From positions 62,001 to 126,000 of the forward strand of contig NZ_QYAC01000003.1 in the NCBI RefSeq assembly GCF_016758195.1: DNA of 64,000 nucleotides, read 5' to 3'. Made by a program: the position numbers and the translations under genes. The stretch is from Leucobacter chromiireducens subsp. solipictus (GTDB taxonomy: Bacteria > Actinomycetota > Actinomycetes > Actinomycetales > Microbacteriaceae). The notes under the pieces are model-generated. The model did not search any database and was not told the origin of the DNA. It saw only the letters and a program-made list of their open reading frames with translations. Of the stretch, positions 8,736 to 16,183 are shown in pieces. Position 1 is the first letter of the stretch; the number at the start of each line of letters is the position of its first letter.

Positions 8736-9314
8736 CTAGGCGGGGGCAAGCTGTGCAGCGGCGAGCGTTGCCCATTCAGCCGTCCGAACTCGTGAGGAGG
8801 CTTCTTCTTCGCCGAGCATCAATGCTCCGAGCTGAGGAACCATGTTCGGCCATGCGGCCAAGCCGATAGCCCCGAACAGAAGCGTGGCCGCCTCAGCCTC
8901 CGGCACACCGACTCCCTTTGCGAAGGCGCTGACCTTTTCGCGGTAGAACAAAGTGCGCTCGGGGTCTTCGACCCCATCTGCGCCCAGTTCGAGCGCCTCC
9001 CATTGCAAGAGGCGGAGCAGCTCGGCATGGTCGCGGTGGTACGCGCCCACCGCAGCAACATACTTCGAGAGAAACTCAGCGGCCGTGAGATCGCCCTGCG
9101 GGAAAGGCACGAGCCCGAGCAGCGCATTCAGGGCATCCGAGAGCACGGCCTGGAACATGCCCTCTTTGCTTCCGAAATACGCGTAGATGCGCTGCTTGTT
9201 CACGCCAGCCGTCGCCGCGATTCGATCCGTGCGCGCGCCAGCGAGCCCGTGTCTCGCGAACTCTGCCCGCCCAGCGTCGAGAAGGGTGCGCTTGGTTGCC
9301 TCGGGATCTGCCAT
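8736..9314 (-). CDS. TetR-family transcriptional repressor
   Basis: The 192-residue protein has an N-terminal TetR helix-turn-helix (about 8-55: TLLDAGRAEFARHG, then TAGVNKQRIYAYFGSKEGMF) and a helical C-terminal ligand domain. I chose the ATG at 9314 because GATGGAGG precedes it with good spacing; the frame continues upstream only through operator DNA. It is divergent from an MFS gene, with a 13-base inverted repeat in between. It therefore probably represses both itself and the transporter. Confidence 0.87.
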   Translation of the reverse strand: MADPEATKRTLLDAGRAEFARHGLAGARTDRIAATAGVNKQRIYAYFGSKEGMFQAVLSDALNALLGLVPFPQGDLTAAEFLSKYVAAVGAYHRDHAELLRLLQWEALELGADGVEDPERTLFYREKVSAFAKGVGVPEAEAATLLFGAIGLAAWPNMVPQLGALMLGEEEASSRVRTAEWATLAAAQLAPA

Positions 9315-9347
9315 GCCCTCCATCGTAGAGTTCGCGCGCAAATCACG

Positions 9348-9385
9348 CAACCAACCAGTTAGTTGCAAAACCAACTGGTTGGTTG
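9348..9385. promoter_or_regulatory. TetR operator palindrome
   Basis: Perfect 13-base arms, CAACCAACCAGTT and its complement, are separated by 12 bases between the divergent TetR and MFS genes. The right arm ends 13 bases before the GTG chosen as MFS start. This is the expected place for a TetR operator that blocks both promoters. Confidence 0.7.
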
Positions 9386-9398
9386 TAACTTGTTGGTC

Positions 9399-10607
9399 GT
9401 GACTACTTCTCCTCCCAATCTCGCTTCCCCCGCTTCTCCATCTCATCCAGGTTCAACTGGATATTCGACCGCCTCCGTGGTCCTCCTGGCGGTGCTCGCG
9501 CTGGTCGTGCTCTCGCAGCTCTACGGCGCGCTCGTACTCGGACCGACTGCCGCAGGCGAGTTCGGAACAGGCGGCGGCGGCCTCGTGCAAACCGCGTTCG
9601 GCATCGCCTATGCCGCAGGGTTCATCGCCTGGGGTCCGCTTGTCGATCGTTTCGACGCCCGGCGTATCCTGCTGCTCGGCCTCATCGGCCTGGCGCTCAC
9701 GACCGCATTCGTGGCGTTCTCGCCGACGATGGCCTGGCTGATCTTTGGCAGGATCGCGCAGGGGCTCGCCGCCGCAAGTTTCGCTCCCGCCGCGTTCTCG
9801 TACTTCGGGTCTCACCTTCCAATGCCGTCGCGGGTGACCGCGATCACCGTGCTGACGAGCTCGTTTCTCGCCGCTGCAGTGCTGGGGCAGGTCGCCGCAC
9901 AGGCGATCACCGACACGCTGTCGTGGCGCTGGTTCTTCGGCATCAGCGCGATCCTGCTCGCCATCGCAGTCGGGGCGGCAGCCCGGGTGCTGCACGCCGA
10001 TCAGGCAACCGATCAGCCTCAGTCGCGGCCATTCGCCGCACTCGCGACGCTGCTCGGCAACGGCAGAATCCTCGTGCTGCTCATCGCGACGCTCGCTATT
10101 CTCGGCCCCTTCATCGCCCTGTACGCGGCCCTCGGGCACACTGCGCAATTTTCGGGGAACGCGATGCTCACGCTTCGCCTCAGTGCTTTGCCCGCCCTCG
10201 TCTGGGCCGGCTTCGCCTCGGGATGGCTTGCCCGGTTCTCAGCGTCATCGCGACTGATCGTCGGCTTCACCGGTGCGGCAGTTGCCGCAGCCGCGCTCGC
10301 GCTCGTCGGCGGCAACCCCGTCGGCGCAGCTATCTGCCTGTTCGTGTTCGCCGCATGCGTATCGATCCTCGCCCCAGCCATGATCCAGGCACTCACGGGC
10401 CTCGCACCCGAACAGCGCGGCAGCATCACCGCGCTTTACACCTTCGCCCTGTTCCTCGGCGCGAGTCTCGCGCCCTTGCCAGTCGCCACCGGCGCTGCTG
10501 CCCCAACGCACCTCGACCCGGTCGCCACAACAGCTCTTATCTCTGCCGCAACGCTTCTCGCCTCCGCAGCCCTCACTGCGGCCGCAAGTCGTGCACGCCC
10601 CGCCTGA
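9399..10607 (+). CDS. MFS transporter, drug-efflux-like
   Basis: The protein is about 402 residues with roughly twelve membrane segments. The MFS loop signature is seen as GPLVDRFDARRILLLG, followed by IFGRIAQGLAAASFAPAAF. I selected GTG 9399 because an upstream ATG at 9363 would place the start codon inside the repressor operator. No good Shine-Dalgarno precedes 9399, so leaderless translation is possible. Divergent TetR control suggests an exporter of a toxic compound, possibly with the lipoprotein encoded 26 bases downstream. Substrate is unknown. Confidence 0.82.
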   Translation: MTTSPPNLASPASPSHPGSTGYSTASVVLLAVLALVVLSQLYGALVLGPTAAGEFGTGGGGLVQTAFGIAYAAGFIAWGPLVDRFDARRILLLGLIGLALTTAFVAFSPTMAWLIFGRIAQGLAAASFAPAAFSYFGSHLPMPSRVTAITVLTSSFLAAAVLGQVAAQAITDTLSWRWFFGISAILLAIAVGAAARVLHADQATDQPQSRPFAALATLLGNGRILVLLIATLAILGPFIALYAALGHTAQFSGNAMLTLRLSALPALVWAGFASGWLARFSASSRLIVGFTGAAVAAAALALVGGNPVGAAICLFVFAACVSILAPAMIQALTGLAPEQRGSITALYTFALFLGASLAPLPVATGAAAPTHLDPVATTALISAATLLASAALTAAASRARPA

Positions 10608-10633
10608 CCCCGCACCCCACCGAAAGGAACCCC

Positions 10634-11392
10634 ATGAAATTCTCCACTCTCCGTCACCGCAGCACGATCGCAACGGCAGCCGCCCTGGCAACAGCCGCAC
10701 TCGCAGTGACGGCGCTCGCCGGCTGCGCGGCGCCCGACGCCAACGCCGACACCCCCGCCCCGGCAGCCGAAACCACCCCTCAGCCGAAGCCCGCCCCCGA
10801 ACCCGAAAGCACGCCCATGTTGCAGCCGATCCACCCCTCCCTGACCATCCCTGACACCTACGAGCAAGTCACCACCCGAGACGAGCATCACGACGGCCAC
10901 CCCGTGACCGTCACCCGCGCCCAGGCCAACGGCGAGCTGAACTACGGAGGCGAACACGTCACCACCGTCGTCGGCGAAGACGGAACCATCTACGGGTACA
11001 CCCGCCAGGCGGCAGCCTTCACTGCCGACGCAATGCCGAGCAGCGAAGAAGCCGAACGAGTCGCCCTCGAGTTTCTGAACAGCATCGACCCAGGCTTCGC
11101 GAGCGGGCTCACCGTGCAATGGATCGACCAGCACGACGAGACCATCACCGGCGCAGATGGCACACCCGTCACCGTGACCGGCATGAAGGTGAAGACCCGC
11201 CACGCCTCGGGTCTTTACACCTGGGTGATCGTCGGCGCAAACAACGAGATCGTCACCTACGAGCGAGACATCACATGGAACAGCGACCACTCACACAGGC
11301 AAACCGCCATGTGGCTTCACGACGCCTGGATCACGGCACGCGACAACGGCGGTGCCGAACTTGGCGGCTTGAACGCACCCCTGAACAGCTAA
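10634..11392 (+). CDS. Secreted lipoprotein of unknown function
   Basis: The 252-residue protein starts at ATG 10634 behind AAAGGAA. It has an Arg/His-rich N-terminus, a hydrophobic stretch and the lipobox ALAGC, so it is predicted to be exported and lipid-anchored. A Pro/Glu/Thr-rich linker (about 37-65) precedes the mature domain. No catalytic motif was recognised. It follows the MFS gene by 26 bases and ends before a strong hairpin, so it is probably part of the TetR-controlled transcript. Confidence 0.78.
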   Translation: MKFSTLRHRSTIATAAALATAALAVTALAGCAAPDANADTPAPAAETTPQPKPAPEPESTPMLQPIHPSLTIPDTYEQVTTRDEHHDGHPVTVTRAQANGELNYGGEHVTTVVGEDGTIYGYTRQAAAFTADAMPSSEEAERVALEFLNSIDPGFASGLTVQWIDQHDETITGADGTPVTVTGMKVKTRHASGLYTWVIVGANNEIVTYERDITWNSDHSHRQTAMWLHDAWITARDNGGAELGGLNAPLNS

Positions 11393-11401
11393 GACCGAGC
11401 A

Positions 11402-11434
11402 GTGTGGGGCCACCCCATAGGCGAGGCCCCACAC
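11402..11434 (+). terminator. Hairpin terminator after lipoprotein gene
   Basis: Ten-base perfect arms, GTGTGGGGCC and its complement, enclose a 13-base loop 10 bases after the lipoprotein stop. No clear T-run follows, which is common in high-GC actinobacteria. Confidence 0.65.
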
Positions 11435-11472
11435 CTCAATCCCTATTTCGCCGCACTACGTCAGGAACTCAA

Positions 11473-11898
11473 ATGACCCATGCAACGATAGCCAATTCTC
11501 CTACCGCACGACTCGCTCATATTCGAGGAGACGACGCTATCCCCGGAATATCCCAGGCAGTGATCGTCGAACACGGCAGAATCGCATATCTCTCCGGTCA
11601 TCTTCCGATATCCGCAGACGGCGAAGCGCCAGATCGATTCGAAGAACAACTCGCTCGGGTATTCGCCAGCCTCCGCTCCACTTTGGAGGATCTCCACGCC
11701 ACCTCCGCTGATCTCATACGCATCACCATCTACGTCGTCGGCCTCAGCGAAGACCGGCTTCCGCTCATCAGAGCAGCCAGGGACCAGTTCTTGGGCAACA
11801 GCGACAACCCACCTGCATCCGCCCTGCTCGGCGTTGCATCACTGTTCCGTCCCGAGATCCAAGTCGAAATCGACGCAATCGTGAGCCTTCCGGGTTGA
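11473..11898 (+). CDS. RidA/YjgF-family protein
   Basis: The 141-residue protein resembles the RidA family of small trimeric imine/enamine deaminases. It has an early GISQAVIVEHGRIAYLSG segment, a central DLIRITIYVV strand region and a C-terminal PASALLGVASLF stretch, where the family keeps its Arg/Glu active-site loop; here the expected Arg of the RxxV segment is replaced by SALLGV. The start at ATG 11473 has AGGA seven bases upstream. It stands alone between a terminator and the converging methyltransferase. An enzymatic role cannot be assigned with certainty because the family is diverse. Confidence 0.75.
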   Translation: MTHATIANSPTARLAHIRGDDAIPGISQAVIVEHGRIAYLSGHLPISADGEAPDRFEEQLARVFASLRSTLEDLHATSADLIRITIYVVGLSEDRLPLIRAARDQFLGNSDNPPASALLGVASLFRPEIQVEIDAIVSLPG

Positions 11899-11920
11899 AA
11901 ATCCCAGCAAGTCACGGGAT

Positions 11921-12997
11921 TCATCCTTTCAAATGCTGAAGTGCGGCCCTCGCCTGCAGCGGTAGTACGCCGTTACCGAGAGCGGCGAGCTGCTGGTTTG
12001 CCGTGAGCAGATCCGTCGGATCAGTCACCCAACCTGACGGGAGACCCATGAGCCATTCGACGAACTCAGGGGCCGGCCTCGGGCGAGGCGTATCGTTCAG
12101 GATCGTCGGCGCCGGGGCTTGCCTTCCGGTGATGTGTTCCCATCTGGCGATGGCGTCGGCGTATCGGCCCCATCGCCGAGTATGCCGTCGATCAGCCACC
12201 ACAACGTCTCGGGTTCGGGCTTCCATTCCTCCGAGCCAGCCGGCCCGTTCAATGCGATGTCGATGATCTGATGCGAGAGCGCGATCGTGCCGCGACGTGC
12301 TTTCACCTGATCCAGGTTCTCCCCGCCCCGCGCCGCGTCGGAGGCGAGCGGGGTGCGGAACAGGGTCGTGCGCGAGGATGAAAACGCGAAACCTCGGGTG
12401 CGGAGCACCGACGGTGGAAGCGGGTAGGCCGATCCATTGCGCGTCATACCCGATGTCGGCCAGGTCTCCGAGAACGGCTCCGGCCGCCCGGAGAGGTCGA
12501 GTTGCGTCGTCTCCCAGACCCCAGTATCCGGGTTCCAGGTCGCGAAGGGTTGCGGGGTGAGGGGTTGCATTATTGCCTCCTTCAGGGGTTGCACGGATCG
12601 CGGATGCAGAGAGCAGCCCGCGCACGTTCTCGATGACAACGAACTCGGGGCGGAGCTGGTCGATCGCTTCGGCCATGTACGACCAGAGGCCGGATCTCGT
12701 GCCGGGAGCAAGGCCCGCCATCTTCCCGACGGTGGAGACATCCTGGCAGGGAAACCCGCCACAGAGTATGTCTACGGGCTCGACGCCGGCCCAGTTGACC
12801 GAAGTGATGTCGCCGAGGTTCGGGGCATCGGGCCAGTGGTGAGCGAAGACGTGCTGCACGGGGCTGATCTCCGAGAACCAGATCGTCTGCGCGTGGAAGA
12901 CGTGCTCCACGGCGAGATCGAGGCCGCCGTAACCAGAGAACAGGGAGCCGACGCGCGGTGGCGCAGGGTCGGAGGGCAGAACTTGGGCTTCTCGCAT
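11921..12997 (-). CDS. DNA C5-cytosine methyltransferase
   Basis: The 358-residue enzyme contains the C5-MTase motifs in order: motif I FSGYGGLD (20-27), motif IV GGFPCQDVS with catalytic Cys84, motif VI ENVRG (about 124-128), motif VIII GAPHPRFRVFILA, and motifs IX-X ending in LAALGNGVLPLQA. It methylates cytosine in DNA. No cognate restriction gene is adjacent, so it is an orphan enzyme, common on actinobacterial elements and phages, probably protecting against restriction. The stretch between motifs VIII and IX, the usual target-recognition region, is very Arg/His/Gly-rich and weaker in codon bias. It is overlapped by a second well-formed frame at 12097-12570. Confidence 0.9.
   Translation of the reverse strand: MREAQVLPSDPAPPRVGSLFSGYGGLDLAVEHVFHAQTIWFSEISPVQHVFAHHWPDAPNLGDITSVNWAGVEPVDILCGGFPCQDVSTVGKMAGLAPGTRSGLWSYMAEAIDQLRPEFVVIENVRGLLSASAIRATPEGGNNATPHPATLRDLEPGYWGLGDDATRPLRAAGAVLGDLADIGYDAQWIGLPASTVGAPHPRFRVFILAHDPVPHPARLRRGAGRGEPGSGESTSRHDRALASDHRHRIERAGWLGGMEARTRDVVVADRRHTRRWGRYADAIARWEHITGRQAPAPTILNDTPRPRPAPEFVEWLMGLPSGWVTDPTDLLTANQQLAALGNGVLPLQARAALQHLKG
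12097..12570 (-). CDS. Nested out-of-frame ORF inside the C5-MTase gene
   Basis: A 157-codon frame lies wholly within the methyltransferase gene on the same strand, in a different frame. Its ATG (12570) is preceded by AAGGAGG at six-base spacing, a near-perfect ribosome site. The product has a natural-looking composition, for example ATWNPDTGVWETTQLDL, the SETWPTSGMTRNG motif, TPLASDAARGG and a C-terminal EPETLWWLIDGILGDG. From memory, the WPTSGMTRNG and TPxxSDxxRGG patterns resemble segments linked with phage and actinobacterial C5-MTases. Over the region between MTase motifs VIII and IX, the third positions of this frame are G/C-rich while those of the MTase frame are not. It is therefore probably translated, perhaps as a partner or specificity subunit. 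Function is not known. Confidence 0.6.
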   Translation of the reverse strand: MQPLTPQPFATWNPDTGVWETTQLDLSGRPEPFSETWPTSGMTRNGSAYPLPPSVLRTRGFAFSSSRTTLFRTPLASDAARGGENLDQVKARRGTIALSHQIIDIALNGPAGSEEWKPEPETLWWLIDGILGDGADTPTPSPDGNTSPEGKPRRRRS

Positions 12998-13209
12998 CGG
13001 AACTCCGGGTGATCGGCGATCCCGGCCCGCGCGTTCATCGCCGCCGGATGGTCACCTCTCAGGTGCACCTCGCCCTCATCCACCGCATCGCCTCTCGCGC
13101 AGATCCCGCACCACTGAGACCCACCCAGCCAGCGCAGCCAGACCGGCCAACCTAGCCTCGCCGCTCGCCCTGCTCCCGAGCTCTCACGCGTCTTGCAGAT
13201 GAGGTCCAC
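12772..13209 (-). CDS. Possible small CxxC protein overlapping the MTase start
   Basis: A frame from GTG 13209 encodes about 67 residues before reaching the MTase start. This part is rich in Trp and Cys (WPVWLRWLGGSQWCGICARG, then CEKPKFC) and looks more protein-like than chance. The rest runs under the MTase gene and reads like a shadow, so either the gene is frameshifted or only its first half matters. No family recognised. Low confidence. Confidence 0.25.
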   Translation of the reverse strand: MDLICKTRESSGAGRAARLGWPVWLRWLGGSQWCGICARGDAVDEGEVHLRGDHPAAMNARAGIADHPEFRCEKPKFCPPTLRHRASAPCSLVTAASISPWSTSSTRRRSGSRRSAPCSTSSLTTGPMPRTSATSLRSTGPASSP

Positions 13210-13278
13210 CCCGCTATCCGTCTCTCGTTCGTAGAGATAGCGATGCGGAATGTCAGCGGTGCGGGAGATACTTCCGGC

Positions 13279-13764
13279 ATGAACGACATGCAGTGGACCG
13301 ACGAAGATTCCGCCCGGGTTGCCTTTGAAACGTTGGCGGCTGACCATCCGTCGCGAGTAGCGAAGGCCTTCAACGACCTTTTCCATCAGGACGACCTGTT
13401 GACGTCTGTCCTCGAGATGTTTGTGACGCCAGAAGCTCGTGCTGATTGGGGAGACTTTACAGACGGCAAACGGTTCTTCTTTGACCAAGCGATCGCCATC
13501 TCCACGCGAGCGCTACGTCCGAAGGAAGCAAATGATGTGGCCTACGTGAAGCTCGTCCCCGATAACGGCGCATACCTAGTGAAGCAGCCGAGGCAGGACG
13601 TGATCGCCTACGTTACTTTCGTATGGCGTTCAGAACTCCACGGGTGGCGTATCCACTCGATCGGACAACCGGCACCGCCTCACTTGCTGCCCCGCACAGA
13701 TCTTGGTGGTGCTGCACCACGATATGAGTCCGACGTTGAGGTCTCTATGCAATCAAAAAGTTAG
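13279..13764 (+). CDS. Hypothetical protein, 161 residues
   Basis: This starts at ATG 13279, with a GGGAGA about 12 bases upstream; an earlier in-frame ATG at 13243 lacks a ribosome site. The product is soluble and acidic, with AFNDLFHQDDLLTSVLEMF early, a strand-rich centre (DVIAYVTFVWRSELHGWRIHSIG) and no membrane segment. The strand pattern loosely recalls small NTF2-like folds but no motif proves this. It converges with the CHAT gene. Base composition is lower in GC than the backbone genes. Function unknown. Confidence 0.55.
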   Translation: MNDMQWTDEDSARVAFETLAADHPSRVAKAFNDLFHQDDLLTSVLEMFVTPEARADWGDFTDGKRFFFDQAIAISTRALRPKEANDVAYVKLVPDNGAYLVKQPRQDVIAYVTFVWRSELHGWRIHSIGQPAPPHLLPRTDLGGAAPRYESDVEVSMQSKS

Positions 13765-13780
13765 TCACCGGCGCGCTCTA

Positions 13781-13808
13781 GGGTTGCGTCTCTGGCTATA
13801 TGCAACCC
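13781..13808. terminator. Hairpin between convergent genes
   Basis: Seven-base arms GGGTTGC and GCAACCC flank a 14-base loop 17 bases after the 13279-13764 stop and 137 bases beyond the end of the convergent CHAT gene. It may terminate the first transcript. There is no T-run. Confidence 0.35.
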
Positions 13809-13944
13809 CACGCAGCTCGGCAGTCCTGGTATGCGCACCTTGTCTGCTCTGGGACAACTTGTCTGAGCATTTGTTCGCTGTCAGGTCGACTGGATCAAAT
13901 GCGGCAACCTCGTCTTGATGGCCTGGCTCAACTGACAGGCGGCC

Positions 13945-16029
13945 CTACCGATCCGCCGACCACGTGGTATTGGTGGGTGAGCCGACCAGGAGAAAGCTCG
14001 GCCTACCCAGCATCGTGTACATCAGACTCTCGGGAACATATCCTGGTGAGCGTAGCCAGTCTCGTACCTGTTGCTCGTCGTTGGTTCGTGCGGCGATGCT
14101 GACAAGTCGAGCTTCCGCATCCTGATACAAGTGCGTGCGTCTCATGCCATGGTCGCCTGTCATGAACTGCTCGATCGGGCTGATGCCATCCACTCGCGTG
14201 AATGCCCATTCCATGAGCTTGCGGTTCCCATGGACAAGATCAATAACTACGTTTAGAGCTTGAACTTGATGCCAAACATCCATAACTGAAGAGTTCGCGG
14301 CAGTTGCGGAGTCATTGACGGCAAGAGCCACATATCTCAGGAACCGGGCTACAGTCTGCGCGTTGTGGAACACGTCTACTGGAACTAGCGTGCTGAGCAC
14401 CGCAATAGCGCCTTCTCTGATTAGGAGATCTCCGATGTTCACCACTCCTCCGCCTCGCGGCGAGGTATGGCACGCGCTGAGAATCACTAGTGGTGGGACT
14501 GCACCGAAGTCATCGCCAAGGCTACGTTCATTCTCCCCGATAACGATGCCGGCAACGTTTTGTTCAGGCGCGTGAAAACCATGTGCGCTGAGGATCAGTA
14601 CGTCCGGCGCTGAGGCGGTGATCGCTTCACGGAGTGAATCCTTTGTAAGCGTTTCCCTGATTGTGAAGCCAATGCCTGCGGCCTCCATCTCGTCGGCGAT
14701 ACTTGCCCATCCTGTCCGAGATGCTGCACCAACGGGGTCCGAGGTCGGGATGCACTCCGCCACGAGAACTTTGAAGCCCGCCCTCAACAGGCGCGGTACC
14801 TGTGGACTGAGTTCAAACTGCAATGCACGGGTGAGAGGGTTGATGGGACGGTAGTTGATCGGGAGACGATTGCAGATAGGTGAGGAATCGCCGGGAATCG
14901 TCAGTAGCCCAAATGGGAAGTTGGTGAAAGCCTCAATGGATGATGCGCAGCGTATAGCTGCGACCAGTTCGTCGGTCCAAAAGGACTCAGTGACGTCGTT
15001 GAGGCGTTGAAGAAGCCGTTTAACTGCCACTGGACGCGGCCCTTCAGACCAATGGCGCTCTAGCGAGGCGACTGCATGAAACGCTTCTGGCGTCAGTACA
15101 TCTTCAAGGACGATGCCCATCGAGTTGTCCGCCGATGCGACATGGCTAACCATCAGGGCTCTAACTTCTGGGTAGTCATCCCTGAAGGTGCCGTCGATGA
15201 TTCCATCTGGCCCAGAAGAGAACCTGACGTAGCGAGGTGCTGTGCCGGATAGGCTCATCGTTAACCGTATTCGGGTGTTTGATTTCTTCTCCAAAGCTGC
15301 GGGATAATGCGCTTCGGCCGAATCGATGTCGACTCCCTCCTGCTCAAGCTCTGCTAGGGCTTCAAGATGTATTCGAAGCCTTCGGACGTTCGCCGCCGAA
15401 CGAAAAGGAGATACCTGCTCTTCGGGGAGTTCGAGCGGAACTGCCATCATTCGTGCCAGTCTTTGTAGCGAAAGAAGCGAGCCGTCCTGTCGTATCGGCC
15501 ACGACCACCTCGGAGTAGCAGGTTCGAGGACAACGACTTGCGGCCAGTCATCGAGCCATCGTGAAGCCAGAAGCCGCCAGTGTTCGTCTAGAGAGGATTG
15601 ATCTAGCGCATCGAAGGCGGCCGGCGGGAGCAGCGAGCCGATCTGTCTCGAAGCTGTCTGTGCTGCCTCAATTCGGTCAGTGGATGCAAGGATGAGCGCC
15701 GGTTCATGCGGAGCAGCCAATACTGCCATGAGTTCGGCCTCATCTAGCAGCACATCTGGGATGAGGGCGATCGAGTGACCTCGAGGAAAGCCGTCTACCT
15801 GATCTTTGACGGCCGGTATTTGCAGGTCGAGCGTTTCGAACCGGTTCTTTGGAAGGTGCATCGCATAGTGGATTCCAATGAGGGCTGGCAGGAGGGCTTC
15901 GTCAAAGGTTCCGGGCTGCGGCTCATCAGGAATGAACGCTGGTTGGAAGTCCGCTCCATCAGGTCCAAGCGGTGCCGCAACAATGTATAGGGGTGTTGGG
16001 AAGCCCACCTTGTCGTCTTTGTTCGTCAC
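13945..16029 (-). CDS. CHAT-domain (caspase-like peptidase) protein
   Basis: The C-terminal third of this large protein has the CHAT caspase-like dyad: His in VLILSAHGF and Cys in VILSACHTS, followed by GGGVVNIGDLLIREGAIAVLST, which matches the conserved strand after the catalytic Cys. With the GTG start at 16029, chosen because GAGG precedes it, the protein has 694 residues and the dyad is H483 and C520. The first 450 residues have no recognisable domain and no TPR repeats, signal peptide or membrane segment. CHAT proteases act in bacterial defence and controlled proteolysis, often activated by a sensor partner. None is obvious here: the gene is monocistronic and divergent from the relaxase. 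A defence or abortive role is inferred. Confidence 0.8.
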   Translation of the reverse strand: MTNKDDKVGFPTPLYIVAAPLGPDGADFQPAFIPDEPQPGTFDEALLPALIGIHYAMHLPKNRFETLDLQIPAVKDQVDGFPRGHSIALIPDVLLDEAELMAVLAAPHEPALILASTDRIEAAQTASRQIGSLLPPAAFDALDQSSLDEHWRLLASRWLDDWPQVVVLEPATPRWSWPIRQDGSLLSLQRLARMMAVPLELPEEQVSPFRSAANVRRLRIHLEALAELEQEGVDIDSAEAHYPAALEKKSNTRIRLTMSLSGTAPRYVRFSSGPDGIIDGTFRDDYPEVRALMVSHVASADNSMGIVLEDVLTPEAFHAVASLERHWSEGPRPVAVKRLLQRLNDVTESFWTDELVAAIRCASSIEAFTNFPFGLLTIPGDSSPICNRLPINYRPINPLTRALQFELSPQVPRLLRAGFKVLVAECIPTSDPVGAASRTGWASIADEMEAAGIGFTIRETLTKDSLREAITASAPDVLILSAHGFHAPEQNVAGIVIGENERSLGDDFGAVPPLVILSACHTSPRGGGVVNIGDLLIREGAIAVLSTLVPVDVFHNAQTVARFLRYVALAVNDSATAANSSVMDVWHQVQALNVVIDLVHGNRKLMEWAFTRVDGISPIEQFMTGDHGMRRTHLYQDAEARLVSIAARTNDEQQVRDWLRSPGYVPESLMYTMLGRPSFLLVGSPTNTTWSADR

Positions 16030-16183
16030 GCTGAACCTCGGTACTGGATTGTAGATAGATGGGGAACCCAGAATCGCGTTAATGATATAGACGCAATAAC
16101 TAGGTACCTTTGCAAACCTAATCTTGCTACACCAGGGCGGTCTGGATTTCAAGAACCGCGCGGCGTTCGCCCACCTATACATC

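Noticed and set aside
16030-16183. Origin of transfer between the CHAT and relaxase genes
   Set aside because: Only a weak GGGCG/CGCCC pair and no recognisable nic site. The position is plausible but unsupported.
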